Of a stretch of 41,815 nt of DNA, positions 7,444 through 15,840 are shown one piece after another. The notes beneath the pieces are model-generated. The model saw nothing but the letters and a program-made list of their open reading frames with translations. It was not told the DNA's origin and made no database searches. The position numbers were made by a program, and so were the translations under genes. The DNA comes from Butyricicoccus faecihominis (GTDB lineage: Bacteria; Bacillota; Clostridia; Oscillospirales; Butyricicoccaceae), in the NCBI RefSeq assembly GCF_024462775.1, contig NZ_JANGCE010000031.1, positions 1 to 41,815 on the forward strand. Direction: 5' to 3'. Positions within the stretch are counted from its first letter, which is position 1. Every line of letters begins with the position of its first letter.

Positions 7444-9390
7444 ATGTTTCATTCAAGTGGCGCGCACCGGGGCGCGCATACGGCGCATGGCCGCCGGCCC
7501 GGATCGGAAAAGAAAGCGTTGCGTTTGCCTTGCCGCTATGCGGCCCTGCTGAACATCCCGCTGGCGCTGGCGCTGTCCGTCGTTATTTGGCTGCTGGTGC
7601 TGCAAGCGGCGCCTGTAATCCCGCTTACGTTTTTTACAACGCCGCTGCTCGGCCTGCTCAACTGGCTGCCGGTCATATTGGTGCTTGGCGCGTGCGCGTT
7701 TTTGTTCGGTAATGTGTTTTCGGCCGCCGCGGTCACGCTGTTTGTTTTCGGCCTTTTGAATTTTGCCAACAGCATGAAGATCGACGCGCGGGACGATCCG
7801 CTTGTCTTGCAGGACCTTACCATGGTGCGCGAGGCGGTGCAGGCGGCGGGCGGTTATGATCTAACGGTGGACTGGAAGGCCGTCGGCCTATGCCTGTTTG
7901 CTCTGGCGGCGCTCATCGTGTGCGCTGCGCTGTTTCGCACGCGTCCCGTGCGCTTGCCGCGCGCGGGCAGGGTCGTCGGTCGTCTGGCGGGCTGCTTTGC
8001 GCTTCTCGGCACGCTGGTGGCGCTGACGCCCACCGTTTATACCTCCGCGGATATCTTCGCGGGCTTTCCGGTTACCAACCGATTCAATATGACCACGGTG
8101 TACGAGCAGGCGGGGTTCAACTATAGTTTTCTGCATACGGCGACCGCTTATTCGGTGCAAAAGCCAAAGGGCTTCGATAAAGCCGCGACCGAGCAAGCGA
8201 TCGCGCAGACAAAAACGGCGGCGGCCGATCCCGAGCGGGTGCACGTGATCTTCGTCATGAGTGAAGCGTTTTGCGATATCACCAATCACGACGCGTTCGA
8301 TTGGTCGCCGGAAAACGATCCCTTGCGGAATTTCAATGCCTTAAAGCAGTCCGAACACGCGATCAGCGGCAGGCTGATCGTGCCGAACTACGGCGGCGGC
8401 ACGGCCAACACCGAATTCGACGTGCTCACCGGCATGCAGACCGCGCTGCTCAGCGAGACCGGCATTTCTTCCTTCCGCGCGCTGCACAAAAATGTCGGTT
8501 CTATCTTCCGCACGGCGGCGGACAGCGGCTGGCAAACGCAGTTTATCCACCCCGGCAAGGCGTGGTTCTACAACCGGCAAAACATTTACCGCTATCTGGG
8601 CGCGCAGGAGATCGTGTTTGAGGAGGCGTTCGCGGACGCCGCCCAGCGCGGCGGCTATGTATCGGACGCCGCGCTTACCGATTATATGATCGCGGACTTT
8701 GAAAAGCATAAGCAGGATGAAGCGCCGCTTTTCAGCTATGTAACGACCATTCAGAACCACATGGCCTATACGGAAAGCAAATACGGCAAGGCGGTCGATT
8801 TGCCGCAGCTTGAGCTCAAGCGCGAGATATCGGAAGAGGCAAAGACCATGCTGACCGTCTATACCTCCGGCGTGCGGGACGCGGACGCCATGCTGGGCCG
8901 TTTGACCGATTACTATGAGCAGCAGGAAGAGCCCGTGCTGCTGCTGTTCTACGGCGACCATCTGCCCAGTCTGGGCGAGGACTATATGTGCTATCGCGCG
9001 CTCGGCATGGATATGGACGCCGGCCCGGACGAGCAAAGCTCGCTGGACGCCTATGCCCCTCCATACCTGCTGTGGGCAAACAGCGCGGGCGCGCAGGCGC
9101 TTGATTTTGCAACGCTGGCCGACCGCATCGGCCTGCGGCCGAACGGAGACCTGAGCGCCAGCTTTTTGGGCGAAGCGGTGCTGCGCGCGGTCGGCTTGGG
9201 CACGGACGATCCGTTTTTCAGCTTTGTGGACGAGGTGCGGCGCGCGCTGCCCGTCGTGCAGCGCGGCGCGGCGATCGACGCCGCGGGCGCGTACCACGAA
9301 CAGACCCCGGTGGAACAGGCCGCGCTGGTGCGGGAATATCAGGATCGCATCTATTACCGGATGAAGTATGAGACCGTAGAGGAGCCATAA
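7444..9390 (+). CDS. LTA synthase-type membrane sulfatase (phosphoglycerol transferase family)
   Basis: About 648 residues. The first 230 contain roughly five transmembrane helices. The rest is an extracellular alkaline-phosphatase-like domain. Family hallmarks are VIFVMSEAFCDIT near 268 (the Thr would be the nucleophile), NYGGGTANTEFDVLTG near 315, FIHPGKAWFYNR near 365 and FYGDHLP near 500. Such enzymes transfer glycerol phosphate from phosphatidylglycerol to lipoteichoic acid or decorate other envelope glycans. The start is uncertain: ATG 7444 lies right at the predicted transcript start (leaderless), while an in-frame TTG at 7519 has a purine-rich GGAAAAGA stretch before it. Upstream in-frame starts would overlap the previous gene and are rejected. 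Confidence 0.82.
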   Translation: MFHSSGAHRGAHTAHGRRPGSEKKALRLPCRYAALLNIPLALALSVVIWLLVLQAAPVIPLTFFTTPLLGLLNWLPVILVLGACAFLFGNVFSAAAVTLFVFGLLNFANSMKIDARDDPLVLQDLTMVREAVQAAGGYDLTVDWKAVGLCLFALAALIVCAALFRTRPVRLPRAGRVVGRLAGCFALLGTLVALTPTVYTSADIFAGFPVTNRFNMTTVYEQAGFNYSFLHTATAYSVQKPKGFDKAATEQAIAQTKTAAADPERVHVIFVMSEAFCDITNHDAFDWSPENDPLRNFNALKQSEHAISGRLIVPNYGGGTANTEFDVLTGMQTALLSETGISSFRALHKNVGSIFRTAADSGWQTQFIHPGKAWFYNRQNIYRYLGAQEIVFEEAFADAAQRGGYVSDAALTDYMIADFEKHKQDEAPLFSYVTTIQNHMAYTESKYGKAVDLPQLELKREISEEAKTMLTVYTSGVRDADAMLGRLTDYYEQQEEPVLLLFYGDHLPSLGEDYMCYRALGMDMDAGPDEQSSLDAYAPPYLLWANSAGAQALDFATLADRIGLRPNGDLSASFLGEAVLRAVGLGTDDPFFSFVDEVRRALPVVQRGAAIDAAGAYHEQTPVEQAALVREYQDRIYYRMKYETVEEP

Positions 9391-9442
9391 AACAAACCGG
9401 CTCACCGCGCCTATCAAGGCATGCGGTGAGCCGGTTTGTTTT
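9389..9442. terminator. Bidirectional terminator, 20-base perfect stem
   Basis: The arm starting AAAACAAACCGG at 9389 pairs perfectly over 20 bases with the arm ending at 9442. A and T tracts at the ends serve both the LTA-synthase-like gene and the convergent acyltransferase gene. Confidence 0.9.
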
Positions 9443-10505
9443 ATGGTTGCGGCGTGGTGCCTTTGATTGCAAACAGAAAGCGGAGCGCTCGAAACCGTTT
9501 ACACAGCGCATAGAGCAACATGCTTAAAACGATGCTGCCCGATAAAATGAGCGCATATTGCAGGCTGTCCGGTCGGTCGGTCTGCAAGCAGTAAAAGCCA
9601 ATGCAGACGATAATGGATTGGTGAAACAGATAAAAAGGAAAAGACGACGCGGACAAGCGCTGGGTCCATTTGTTTTGAAAATTCAGGTGGCGGCGCCCCA
9701 TGCCAAGGATGGCCAAAATGCAGATCCATGAAGTGAAGAGCATGATGGCCCGGCTGCCCATGCCGCTCTTGAGGGAAACACGGTTCACCACGGTATAGGC
9801 GGTAAGCAAAGCCCCGGCCGACAGGAGAGCCAACCGGTACCGGCCGGTAAAAGCCTGTACCGGCTCTTCCGCTAATACGAAATAGCCCAATAAAAACAGA
9901 ACCAGATATTCCCCAAGGCTTTTGCCGCCGATATCGAGCAGGTAGGAAAACGGCAATGTCATGCAGCACAAGGGGAGGACCAGAGCCGCTGGTGTGTCAT
10001 GCCAGCCGATCCGCCGTTTATGCGCGAGCCGAATGAGCGGCAGCGCGATCAGCGATATCAGAAATAAGTAGGAGATAAACCAAAGCTGCCCGGTGGTAAA
10101 GCCGCCGGTGTAGCCGGTTAGATCGGTTGGTTTGGTAAAGAACAGCAGGTATTGGCCGAAGTAGCCGCCCGTGTAGGCGTTATGAAAAACCTCCGCAAAG
10201 TAGGTTTGCATGGGCACCAGAAGCAACGTGCCGGAGATCAGGGGCACGAAGAGCTTGGCAAAACGTTCCCGGATGTACGCCCCGGTGCTGCGCTTTTGCA
10301 GGGCGTACCGGGTGCTGACGCCGGCCACCACAAATAGCAGCGGCATGAACCACGGCGTACAGGCCAGCACAAAAACGGTCGCGGCCCGCATTTCCGCGCC
10401 CTTGACGTAAAAGGGCTGGACACCGTCGAATATCCGGGCGGTGTGGTATGGAAAAAGCAGCAGCACGGTAAGCCAGCGCACATTGTCGATAAAGTGTTTT
10501 CTCAA
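9441..10505 (-). CDS. Membrane acyltransferase (acyltransferase family 3)
   Basis: A 354-residue protein with about ten transmembrane helices and the acyltransferase-3 pattern: IDNVRWLTVLLLFPYHTARIFDG near residues 6-28 (with the conserved His) and LFVVAGVSTRYALQKRS...RFAKLFVPLI near 57-95. These proteins move acyl groups onto envelope sugars or lipids, or act on small secreted molecules; the substrate cannot be told here. It starts at a TTG (10505-10503) with AGGAGGG seven bases upstream, and no better ATG is nearby. A TetR-type palindrome covers its promoter region. It shares a terminator with the LTA-synthase-like gene, and an envelope role fits that neighbour. Confidence 0.82.
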   Translation of the reverse strand: MRKHFIDNVRWLTVLLLFPYHTARIFDGVQPFYVKGAEMRAATVFVLACTPWFMPLLFVVAGVSTRYALQKRSTGAYIRERFAKLFVPLISGTLLLVPMQTYFAEVFHNAYTGGYFGQYLLFFTKPTDLTGYTGGFTTGQLWFISYLFLISLIALPLIRLAHKRRIGWHDTPAALVLPLCCMTLPFSYLLDIGGKSLGEYLVLFLLGYFVLAEEPVQAFTGRYRLALLSAGALLTAYTVVNRVSLKSGMGSRAIMLFTSWICILAILGMGRRHLNFQNKWTQRLSASSFPFYLFHQSIIVCIGFYCLQTDRPDSLQYALILSGSIVLSMLLYALCKRFRALRFLFAIKGTTPQP

Positions 10506-10520
10506 AGATTACCCTCCTGT

Positions 10521-10541
10521 ATAAATGAATAATTCATTCAT
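10521..10541. promoter_or_regulatory. TetR-type operator in front of the acyltransferase
   Basis: A 21-base palindrome with ten-base arms (ATAAATGAAT and ATTCATTCAT around one base) agrees at 9 of 10 positions. The inner seven bases on each side are perfect. It lies just upstream of the AGGAGGG site of the minus-strand acyltransferase gene, where it would block transcription. The sequence style is that of TetR/AcrR operators, but no TetR gene is in the window. Confidence 0.55.
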
Positions 10542-10587
10542 ATAATACGCGTTCGCGGCGCCAATGTCAATACCGGCGTAGAAAAGA

Positions 10588-10615
10588 ACCGGCACAGCCA
10601 TCAGGCTGTGCCGGT
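10588..10615 (-). terminator. Terminator after the M16 protease gene
   Basis: A perfect 12-base stem (ACCGGCACAGCC and its complement) with a four-base loop. On the minus strand a T-rich stretch follows. It closes the pyk-LCP-M16 run. Confidence 0.8.
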
Positions 10616-10638
10616 CGTGCATACGTTTTGCGGCAAGA

Positions 10639-11889
10639 TCAGTTTTTAAGCAAGGCGCGGTAGGCGTCCTCGTCCTTTGGCGCGCCGACAACGGAAAGGG
10701 AAGCGCGGGAGAAGTCGAACACCTCGCGGGCCAGCTCCAGCACGCCCTCGGTGGTCACCTCGTCGTACCGTGCGAGCACCTGCTCGATCTTGGCGACCTC
10801 GCCGCGCATGGTCTCGCTCCTGCCGATGGTCATCATGCGCGTGCCGGTGTTTTCAAGCCCCATCAGCAGCGTGGTCTTGACTTGCTCGCGGCAGCGGGCC
10901 AGCTCGTCCTGCGCGGGGCCGGACTGGCAGAACTCGCGTATTTCGCGGCAGATCAGCTCAAGCGCCTGCTGCTCGGTCTCCGCGCCCAACCCGACGTAGA
11001 CGGACTGAATGCCGGTATCCAGATGCGCGGTGCCGAAGGTATAGATCGAGTAGCACAGGCCGTTTTGCTCGCGCACGGTCTGGAACAGGCGGGAGGACAT
11101 GCCGCCGCCGAGAATGGAGGAAAGCAGGTTCATCTCAAACCGGCGCTCATCCAGAAGGGACACGCCGGGGAAGGTTAGGCACAGGTGGTTCTGCTCGATA
11201 TCCTTTTCGCGCAGCACAATGCTGGGGTGATAAAGGGCGGGGGTCACCTCGTTGCGGCCTTCGCCGGGCATGGCGGAAAAAAGCTCGGCAATGTAATCGA
11301 TATCCTCGTCCGAAAAGCTGCCGGAAATCGCGATGACCGTGTCCGCCGGCCGGTAATACTCGTGCAGGTAGGCGTGCATGGCGGCCGAATCGATGTGCGA
11401 GAGCGTTTCCGCCGTGCCGAGGATGGGGCGGCCGAGTGAGGAACCGGCATAGCAGGTCTCGAACAGCTTTTCAATGGCGACGTCCTCGGGCGAGTCCTCG
11501 TACATATCGATCTCTTCTAAAACAACGCCGCGTTCCAGCTCGAGATCGCTCTGCGCAAACAGCGAGTTCATGAACATATCGGCCAGCAGCGAAGCGGCGG
11601 TTTTGAGGCGGCTGTCCAGCACCTTCATATAGTAGCAGGTGCACTCCTTATCGGTAAAGGCGTTTGCCTGACCGCCCAGCGCGTCCATCGCGATGGCGAT
11701 GTGGCGGGCCGAGCGCTTTTTTGTGCCCTTGAAGATCATATGCTCGATAAAATGCGAAACGCCGCCGAGCGGCGCGGGCTCATACCGGCTGCCGTTTTTG
11801 ACCCAAATGCCGATGGAAGCGGTCCGTACGGTATTGATCCGCTCCATGATTAGGCGCACGCCGTTTGGTAAAACTTTTTTTTCGTACAT
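10639..11889 (-). CDS. M16-family zinc metallopeptidase
   Basis: A 416-residue protein of the mitochondrial-processing-peptidase-like M16 group. The inverted zinc motif HFIEH is at 46-50 and the third ligand Glu lies 76 residues on, at 126 (VVLEEIDMY), exactly as in active members. The C-terminal half carries the second M16 domain with the R/Y loop (GLCYSIYTF). It has no signal peptide, so it is probably cytoplasmic, like the YmxG/PqqL-type protein common in Firmicutes, whose substrate is not known. It lies 75 bases behind the LCP gene on the same strand, with a hairpin between them, so it may be only partly cotranscribed. An AGAGGT site precedes the ATG. Confidence 0.9.
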   Translation of the reverse strand: MYEKKVLPNGVRLIMERINTVRTASIGIWVKNGSRYEPAPLGGVSHFIEHMIFKGTKKRSARHIAIAMDALGGQANAFTDKECTCYYMKVLDSRLKTAASLLADMFMNSLFAQSDLELERGVVLEEIDMYEDSPEDVAIEKLFETCYAGSSLGRPILGTAETLSHIDSAAMHAYLHEYYRPADTVIAISGSFSDEDIDYIAELFSAMPGEGRNEVTPALYHPSIVLREKDIEQNHLCLTFPGVSLLDERRFEMNLLSSILGGGMSSRLFQTVREQNGLCYSIYTFGTAHLDTGIQSVYVGLGAETEQQALELICREIREFCQSGPAQDELARCREQVKTTLLMGLENTGTRMMTIGRSETMRGEVAKIEQVLARYDEVTTEGVLELAREVFDFSRASLSVVGAPKDEDAYRALLKN

Positions 11890-11905
11890 TTCAAACCTCT
11901 AAAAA

Positions 11906-11935
11906 GATCGATCGGAGCCTGAGCCCCGATCGGAT
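11906..11935 (-). terminator. Hairpin between the LCP and M16 genes
   Basis: CGATCGG at 11909-11915 pairs with CCGATCG at 11926-11932, with a further GC/GC pair inside. On the minus strand ATCTTTTT follows. It is a probable terminator or attenuator behind the LCP gene. Confidence 0.55.
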
Positions 11936-11963
11936 CATGATAAATTCTTACGCTGCAGCGTGT

Positions 11964-13172
11964 TTAATAGTAGACCTTGTTGCCGTTATCGTCCAGCCGG
12001 TAGCGGTCGCCGTCGATATCGATATAGTCTCCGGTCTCGGGGTCGTAGGTAGCGCCCTCCTCCGCGAGGGAGGCCGGATCGACCTCGTCGCTGTTGCCGC
12101 CGCCGTTCGTCGAAGCCGGGGCGGTCGGCTCGGTATCAAAATCAACGCCGCCCATGGGGCCGGTATTGGTATCGTCGCCCGCGCCGGTCTGCGGCGTGTG
12201 GGCGGACGAGGTGTCGCCGGGGAATACATCGTCATAGATAAACTTTTGAATATGATCGGCCGCCACGTCGAGGTCGAACAGGATATACTCGCCCGATGAA
12301 CCGGCGTATTCCCATTCGCCGTCCAGCGGAAGCCGGGTATGGGACAGCGCGGGCATACCGTTTTTGACCGCGCCGACGATCAGCGGCGCGATCTTGCTCA
12401 CCGAGAGCGAGGTGGTGACGTTTGGCATCAGCTTTTGCATCAAGCCCAGCAGCTTGCTGGCGTTCAGGTTCTGCACCTCGTCGAACAGGGCCGAGAGAAC
12501 GACGCTTTGCCGCTCCACGCGGCCCCAGTCGTCGCCCGTGCCGCCCTTGCGGATGCGGCTGTAACAAAGCGCTTGCACGCCGTCCAGCTTCTGCTCGCCT
12601 GCGGCGGCGACGGGCTCAAAGGTCTTGCCCTGCTCGATACCGTAGTCGCGGATGACGCGGTTAAGTTCCGTGAGCTCGTTATCCTTCACGTTGACGGTCA
12701 CGCCTTCCAGCGCGTCTATGATGGTGACGAGCTGTTCAAAATCGACCGCGATATAATCGCTGATATCGGTGCCGAAATTTTCGTTCAGCGTGCGGATGGC
12801 AAGCGAGGGGCCGCCCTCAAAATAGGCGGCGTTGAGCTTTTGGCTGCCGTGGCCGTCGATGGGGACGAGGCTGTCCCGCATCAGGCTGATCAGCTTGATC
12901 TTGCCGCGCGTGTTGTCCACCGTGACGATCATGACGCAGTCCGAATGGGACTGTGTGTCCCCTTCGCGGGTATCCAGTCCAAACAGGGCGATATTCGTGA
13001 TGTTCTCATCCGCCTGCACGCCCGCGGCCAGATCCTGCCCGAAGAGGGAGGAATCGTAATTGTAGCCGAAGAAGGTGCGGTAGGCATAAAGCCCGATGCA
13101 GATTAGGATCGCGAGAATGACGACGACGGAGAGCACGCGCACAAGCGTGCGCTGCAAGCGTTTGACAGACAT
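11964..13172 (-). CDS. LytR-CpsA-Psr (LCP) family cell-wall polymer ligase
   Basis: A 402-residue protein with one N-terminal transmembrane helix (residues about 12-33) and an outer LCP domain. Conserved features include ALFGLDTR near 62-69, the SDCVMIVTVD strand, KLISLMRDSLVPI near 92-104, KLNAAYFEGG near 113 and DGVQALCYSRIRKGGTGDDWGRVERQ near 200-225. LCP enzymes attach teichoic acids or other glycans from lipid carriers onto peptidoglycan. The last 70 residues are acidic and Gly/Asn/Thr-rich, without a recognisable domain. The ATG lies six bases behind the pyruvate kinase stop with only a weak ribosome site, so translation probably depends on pyk. That coupling of a wall enzyme to glycolysis is unusual. 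Confidence 0.9.
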   Translation of the reverse strand: MSVKRLQRTLVRVLSVVVILAILICIGLYAYRTFFGYNYDSSLFGQDLAAGVQADENITNIALFGLDTREGDTQSHSDCVMIVTVDNTRGKIKLISLMRDSLVPIDGHGSQKLNAAYFEGGPSLAIRTLNENFGTDISDYIAVDFEQLVTIIDALEGVTVNVKDNELTELNRVIRDYGIEQGKTFEPVAAAGEQKLDGVQALCYSRIRKGGTGDDWGRVERQSVVLSALFDEVQNLNASKLLGLMQKLMPNVTTSLSVSKIAPLIVGAVKNGMPALSHTRLPLDGEWEYAGSSGEYILFDLDVAADHIQKFIYDDVFPGDTSSAHTPQTGAGDDTNTGPMGGVDFDTEPTAPASTNGGGNSDEVDPASLAEEGATYDPETGDYIDIDGDRYRLDDNGNKVYY

Positions 13173-13178
13173 GTTTTA

Positions 13179-14645
13179 TCAGTCCCGGAAGCCTTGCGCG
13201 AGGATCTGCTCGGTCAGTTGCAGCACGCGCAGGGTATTCGTATAGTTGACCTTGCCGACCGGCATGCCGGCGGTCACGGTGATGATATCGCTAGCCTTGC
13301 AGCCGCAGGCCTTGACGGCCGCATGGGCGGAAAGCTCGAACAGCTGGGTGCCGGAAGAAGGCCGCTGAGGAACCAGAATCGGGATGACGCCCCAGCTCAT
13401 CGTCAGGCGGTGGAACGTTTTCTCGCTCGGCGTTGCGCCGACGATCGGCGCGCCCGGTCGGTAGGTGGAAACGGCGCGCGCGGTCGAGCCGGACTCCGTG
13501 AAGGCGACGATGCACTTCGCGCCCAGATCATGCGAGGTGGAGCAGGTCGCGTGCGCGATGGCGTTGGTCTTGTCATCGCCCGAAACGTCCATGTTCTGGA
13601 ATTCAAGGCGGGTGGTGCGGCGGCGGTCGTAATGGATGGTGCGCTCCGCGTTCTCCGCGATCATGCTCATCGTACGAACGGTCTCGACCGGATATTTGCC
13701 GACCGAGGTCTCGCCCGAAAGCATGATGGCCGAGGTGCCGTCGTAAACGGCGTTGGCAACGTCGGATACCTCCGCACGGGTCGGGCGCGGGTTTTTAGCC
13801 ATGCTTTCAAGCATCTGCGTGGCCGTGACGACGCGCTTGCCGCGCGAAATGCAGGTCTTGATCAGGCACTTCTGGATTTCGGGCAGTTCCTCAAAGGGAA
13901 CCTCCACGCCCAGATCGCCGCGGGCGACCATGACGCCGTTGGCTTCGTCCAAAATCTCCTGTACGTTGCGCACGCCTTCCATGTTTTCGATCTTGGCGAT
14001 AATCTCAACGTCCTCTTTTCCGCAGGCCTTGAGGATGCCCTTGATATCGCGCACATCCTGCGCGGTGCGGCAGAAGGAGGCGGCGATAAAGTCAATATCC
14101 TGCGACAGGCCGAATTCGATATCGGACTTGTCCTTTTCGGAGAGGTAGGGCATGTTCAGCTTGATGCCCGGCACGTTGACCGACTTGCGGTTGGAAAGCG
14201 GGCCGTTGTTCAGCGCGCGGCACACGATATCGGTGCCGTTCTTCACCTCGGTCACGTCGAACGCGACAAGGCCGTCGTCGATCAGCAGACGGGTGCCGAC
14301 CTTGACGTCCATCGGCAGGCCGGTATAGGTGATGGAAACGATGGACTCGTCCCCTTCGACGTCGCGGGTGGTAAGGGTGAACGCCTGTCCCTCTTGAATG
14401 TCGATACGGTCGTTTTGAAAAGTCTTGATGCGGATCTCCGGGCCCTTGGTATCCAGCATGATGCCGACCGGCACGCCGAGCGCGCGGCGGGTCTCCTTGA
14501 TCGCATCCATACGTGCCTTGTGTTCCTCATGGTTGCCGTGGCTGAAATTCAGGCGCGCCACATTCATACCGGCCTTCATCAGTTCGGCCAGCACGGGGCC
14601 CTCTGTCGCCGGGCCAAGCGTGCAGATGATCTTAGTTTTACGCAT
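13179..14645 (-). CDS. pyk: Pyruvate kinase
   Basis: A 488-residue enzyme that makes pyruvate and ATP from phosphoenolpyruvate and ADP at the end of glycolysis. Family motifs are complete: RLNFSHG near 32, MLDTKGPEIR near 64, the catalytic IIAKIENMEGV near 216, MVARGDLGVEVP near 240, TATQMLESM near 276 and TRAEVSDVANAVYDGTSAIMLSGETSVGKYPVE near 290-320. A full C-terminal allosteric domain follows, but the extra phosphohistidine-like domain of Bacillus-type enzymes is absent. Transcription starts at a good minus-strand promoter (14707-14735). The LCP gene follows after six bases. Confidence 0.97.
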   Translation of the reverse strand: MRKTKIICTLGPATEGPVLAELMKAGMNVARLNFSHGNHEEHKARMDAIKETRRALGVPVGIMLDTKGPEIRIKTFQNDRIDIQEGQAFTLTTRDVEGDESIVSITYTGLPMDVKVGTRLLIDDGLVAFDVTEVKNGTDIVCRALNNGPLSNRKSVNVPGIKLNMPYLSEKDKSDIEFGLSQDIDFIAASFCRTAQDVRDIKGILKACGKEDVEIIAKIENMEGVRNVQEILDEANGVMVARGDLGVEVPFEELPEIQKCLIKTCISRGKRVVTATQMLESMAKNPRPTRAEVSDVANAVYDGTSAIMLSGETSVGKYPVETVRTMSMIAENAERTIHYDRRRTTRLEFQNMDVSGDDKTNAIAHATCSTSHDLGAKCIVAFTESGSTARAVSTYRPGAPIVGATPSEKTFHRLTMSWGVIPILVPQRPSSGTQLFELSAHAAVKACGCKASDIITVTAGMPVGKVNYTNTLRVLQLTEQILAQGFRD

Positions 14646-14706
14646 CGTTTCCGTTTCCCTCTCTCTTAAACGATTTTCATCACTCTGATAACTTTTTAAC
14701 GCATCT

Positions 14707-14735
14707 ATTTTAACAGTTTTCGCGGCCTAATGCAA
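14707..14735 (-). promoter_or_regulatory. Promoter for pyk
   Basis: On the minus strand: TTGCAT (14735-14730), a 17-base spacer and TAAAAT (14712-14707), about 60 bases before the pyk start. Confidence 0.7.
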
Positions 14736-14803
14736 TCTTCCGCGCGGCGTCGGGTTCAATTTCATGCTTTTCTACAAAAAACGGCGGACAGGTATCAAAC
14801 ATC

Positions 14804-14832
14804 TTGTGTTTTCTGATACGGTTTAGTATAAT
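14804..14832 (+). promoter_or_regulatory. Promoter for the nucleotidyltransferase gene
   Basis: TTGTGT at 14804-14809, a 17-base spacer and TATAAT at 14827-14832, about 70 bases before the start codon. It is divergent from the pyk promoter. Confidence 0.7.
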
Positions 14833-14901
14833 AAATGAAGCAAGAACCGCCAGATATTTACGGCTTGTTCACATTTTGCGGAGAAACAGGGGAAATTATT
14901 T

Positions 14902-15828
14902 ATGGCAAAGCCTATTTTGGTAATTATGGCCGCCGGGATGGGATCCCGTTACGGCGGTCTCAAGCAGATCGATCCGGTCGGCCCGGATGGGCAGATCATT
15001 CTGGATTATACGCTTTACGACGCGTTCCGCGCCGGGTTCCGGCGCGCGGTGTTCATCATTCGCCCCGAATTGGAAGAGGCGTTCGAGAACGCCATCGGAC
15101 GGCGCGCGCGAAAGCTGATGCAGATCGATTACGCCTACCAAACGCTGGACCGCCTGCCCGCGGGCCTTACGGCGCCCGAAGGGCGTGAAAAGCCGCTCGG
15201 CACGGCGCACGCCGTATGGTGCGCGAAGGATCTGTTCGCGGGCGCGCCGGTCGCGGTCGTCAACGCGGATGATTTTTACGGGGCGGACGCATTCCAAAAG
15301 GTATATGCCTATCTGGAAAGCGCGCGGGACGACGGCGTGGGCCGCTACTGCATGGTGGGCTACCGCGTGGAAAACACGCTGACCGAAAACGGTACGGTAT
15401 CGCGCGGCGTGTGCACGATCGATGCAAACAGCATGCTGACCGATATCGTGGAGCGCACCGCCATCAAGCGGGACGCGGACGGCGTGATCCGCTGCGCGCC
15501 GGACGGCGACTTGCCCGAGACCGCGCTGCCCGAGGGCACGCTGATCTCGCTGAACCTGTGGGGCTTCACCCCTTCGTTCGCGGAGGAGCTGGACGCGGGC
15601 CTTTGCCGCTTTTTCGCCGAACGGCTGCCCGCAAACCCGATGAAGGGCGAATATTACCTGCCCTTCGCGGTGGACGAGCTGCTGCGCGCGGGCAAAGCGA
15701 CCGCCAAGGTGCTTTCCACCGTGGCGCGCTGGTACGGCGTGACGTATCGGGAGGACAAGCCCATCGTAGAGGAGGCCATCCGCCGCATGACCGCCGAAGG
15801 GCTGTACCCCGAAAAGGCTGAAAATTAA
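14902..15828 (+). CDS. Sugar-phosphate nucleotidyltransferase-like protein
   Basis: A 308-residue protein of the nucleotide-diphospho-sugar fold. The N-terminal loop VIMAAGMGSRYGGLKQIDPVG (residues 7-27) is the family nucleotide-binding signature GxGxRx(4)K. LGTAHAVWCAKDLF near 100 and the metal-binding VVNADDFYG near 118-126 follow. Members join a sugar phosphate to a nucleotide for glycan or lipid precursor synthesis. There is no C-terminal beta-helix (as in GlmU), and the sugar cannot be told. The ATG has an AGGGGAA site about ten bases upstream. It is followed after 12 bases by a conserved-looking unknown gene that probably forms an operon with it. Confidence 0.82.
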   Translation: MAKPILVIMAAGMGSRYGGLKQIDPVGPDGQIILDYTLYDAFRAGFRRAVFIIRPELEEAFENAIGRRARKLMQIDYAYQTLDRLPAGLTAPEGREKPLGTAHAVWCAKDLFAGAPVAVVNADDFYGADAFQKVYAYLESARDDGVGRYCMVGYRVENTLTENGTVSRGVCTIDANSMLTDIVERTAIKRDADGVIRCAPDGDLPETALPEGTLISLNLWGFTPSFAEELDAGLCRFFAERLPANPMKGEYYLPFAVDELLRAGKATAKVLSTVARWYGVTYREDKPIVEEAIRRMTAEGLYPEKAEN

Positions 15829-15840
15829 GGAGCAACGAAA

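Noticed and set aside
8341-9417. A 358-residue minus-strand frame opposite the LTA-synthase-like gene
   Set aside because: A shadow frame that runs through a strong terminator; no start signals.
13194-14669. A 491-residue open frame on the plus strand opposite pyruvate kinase
   Set aside because: It is the mirror of a GC-rich conserved gene; it has low-complexity composition, no ribosome site and no recognisable domain, while the minus-strand frame is a complete pyk.
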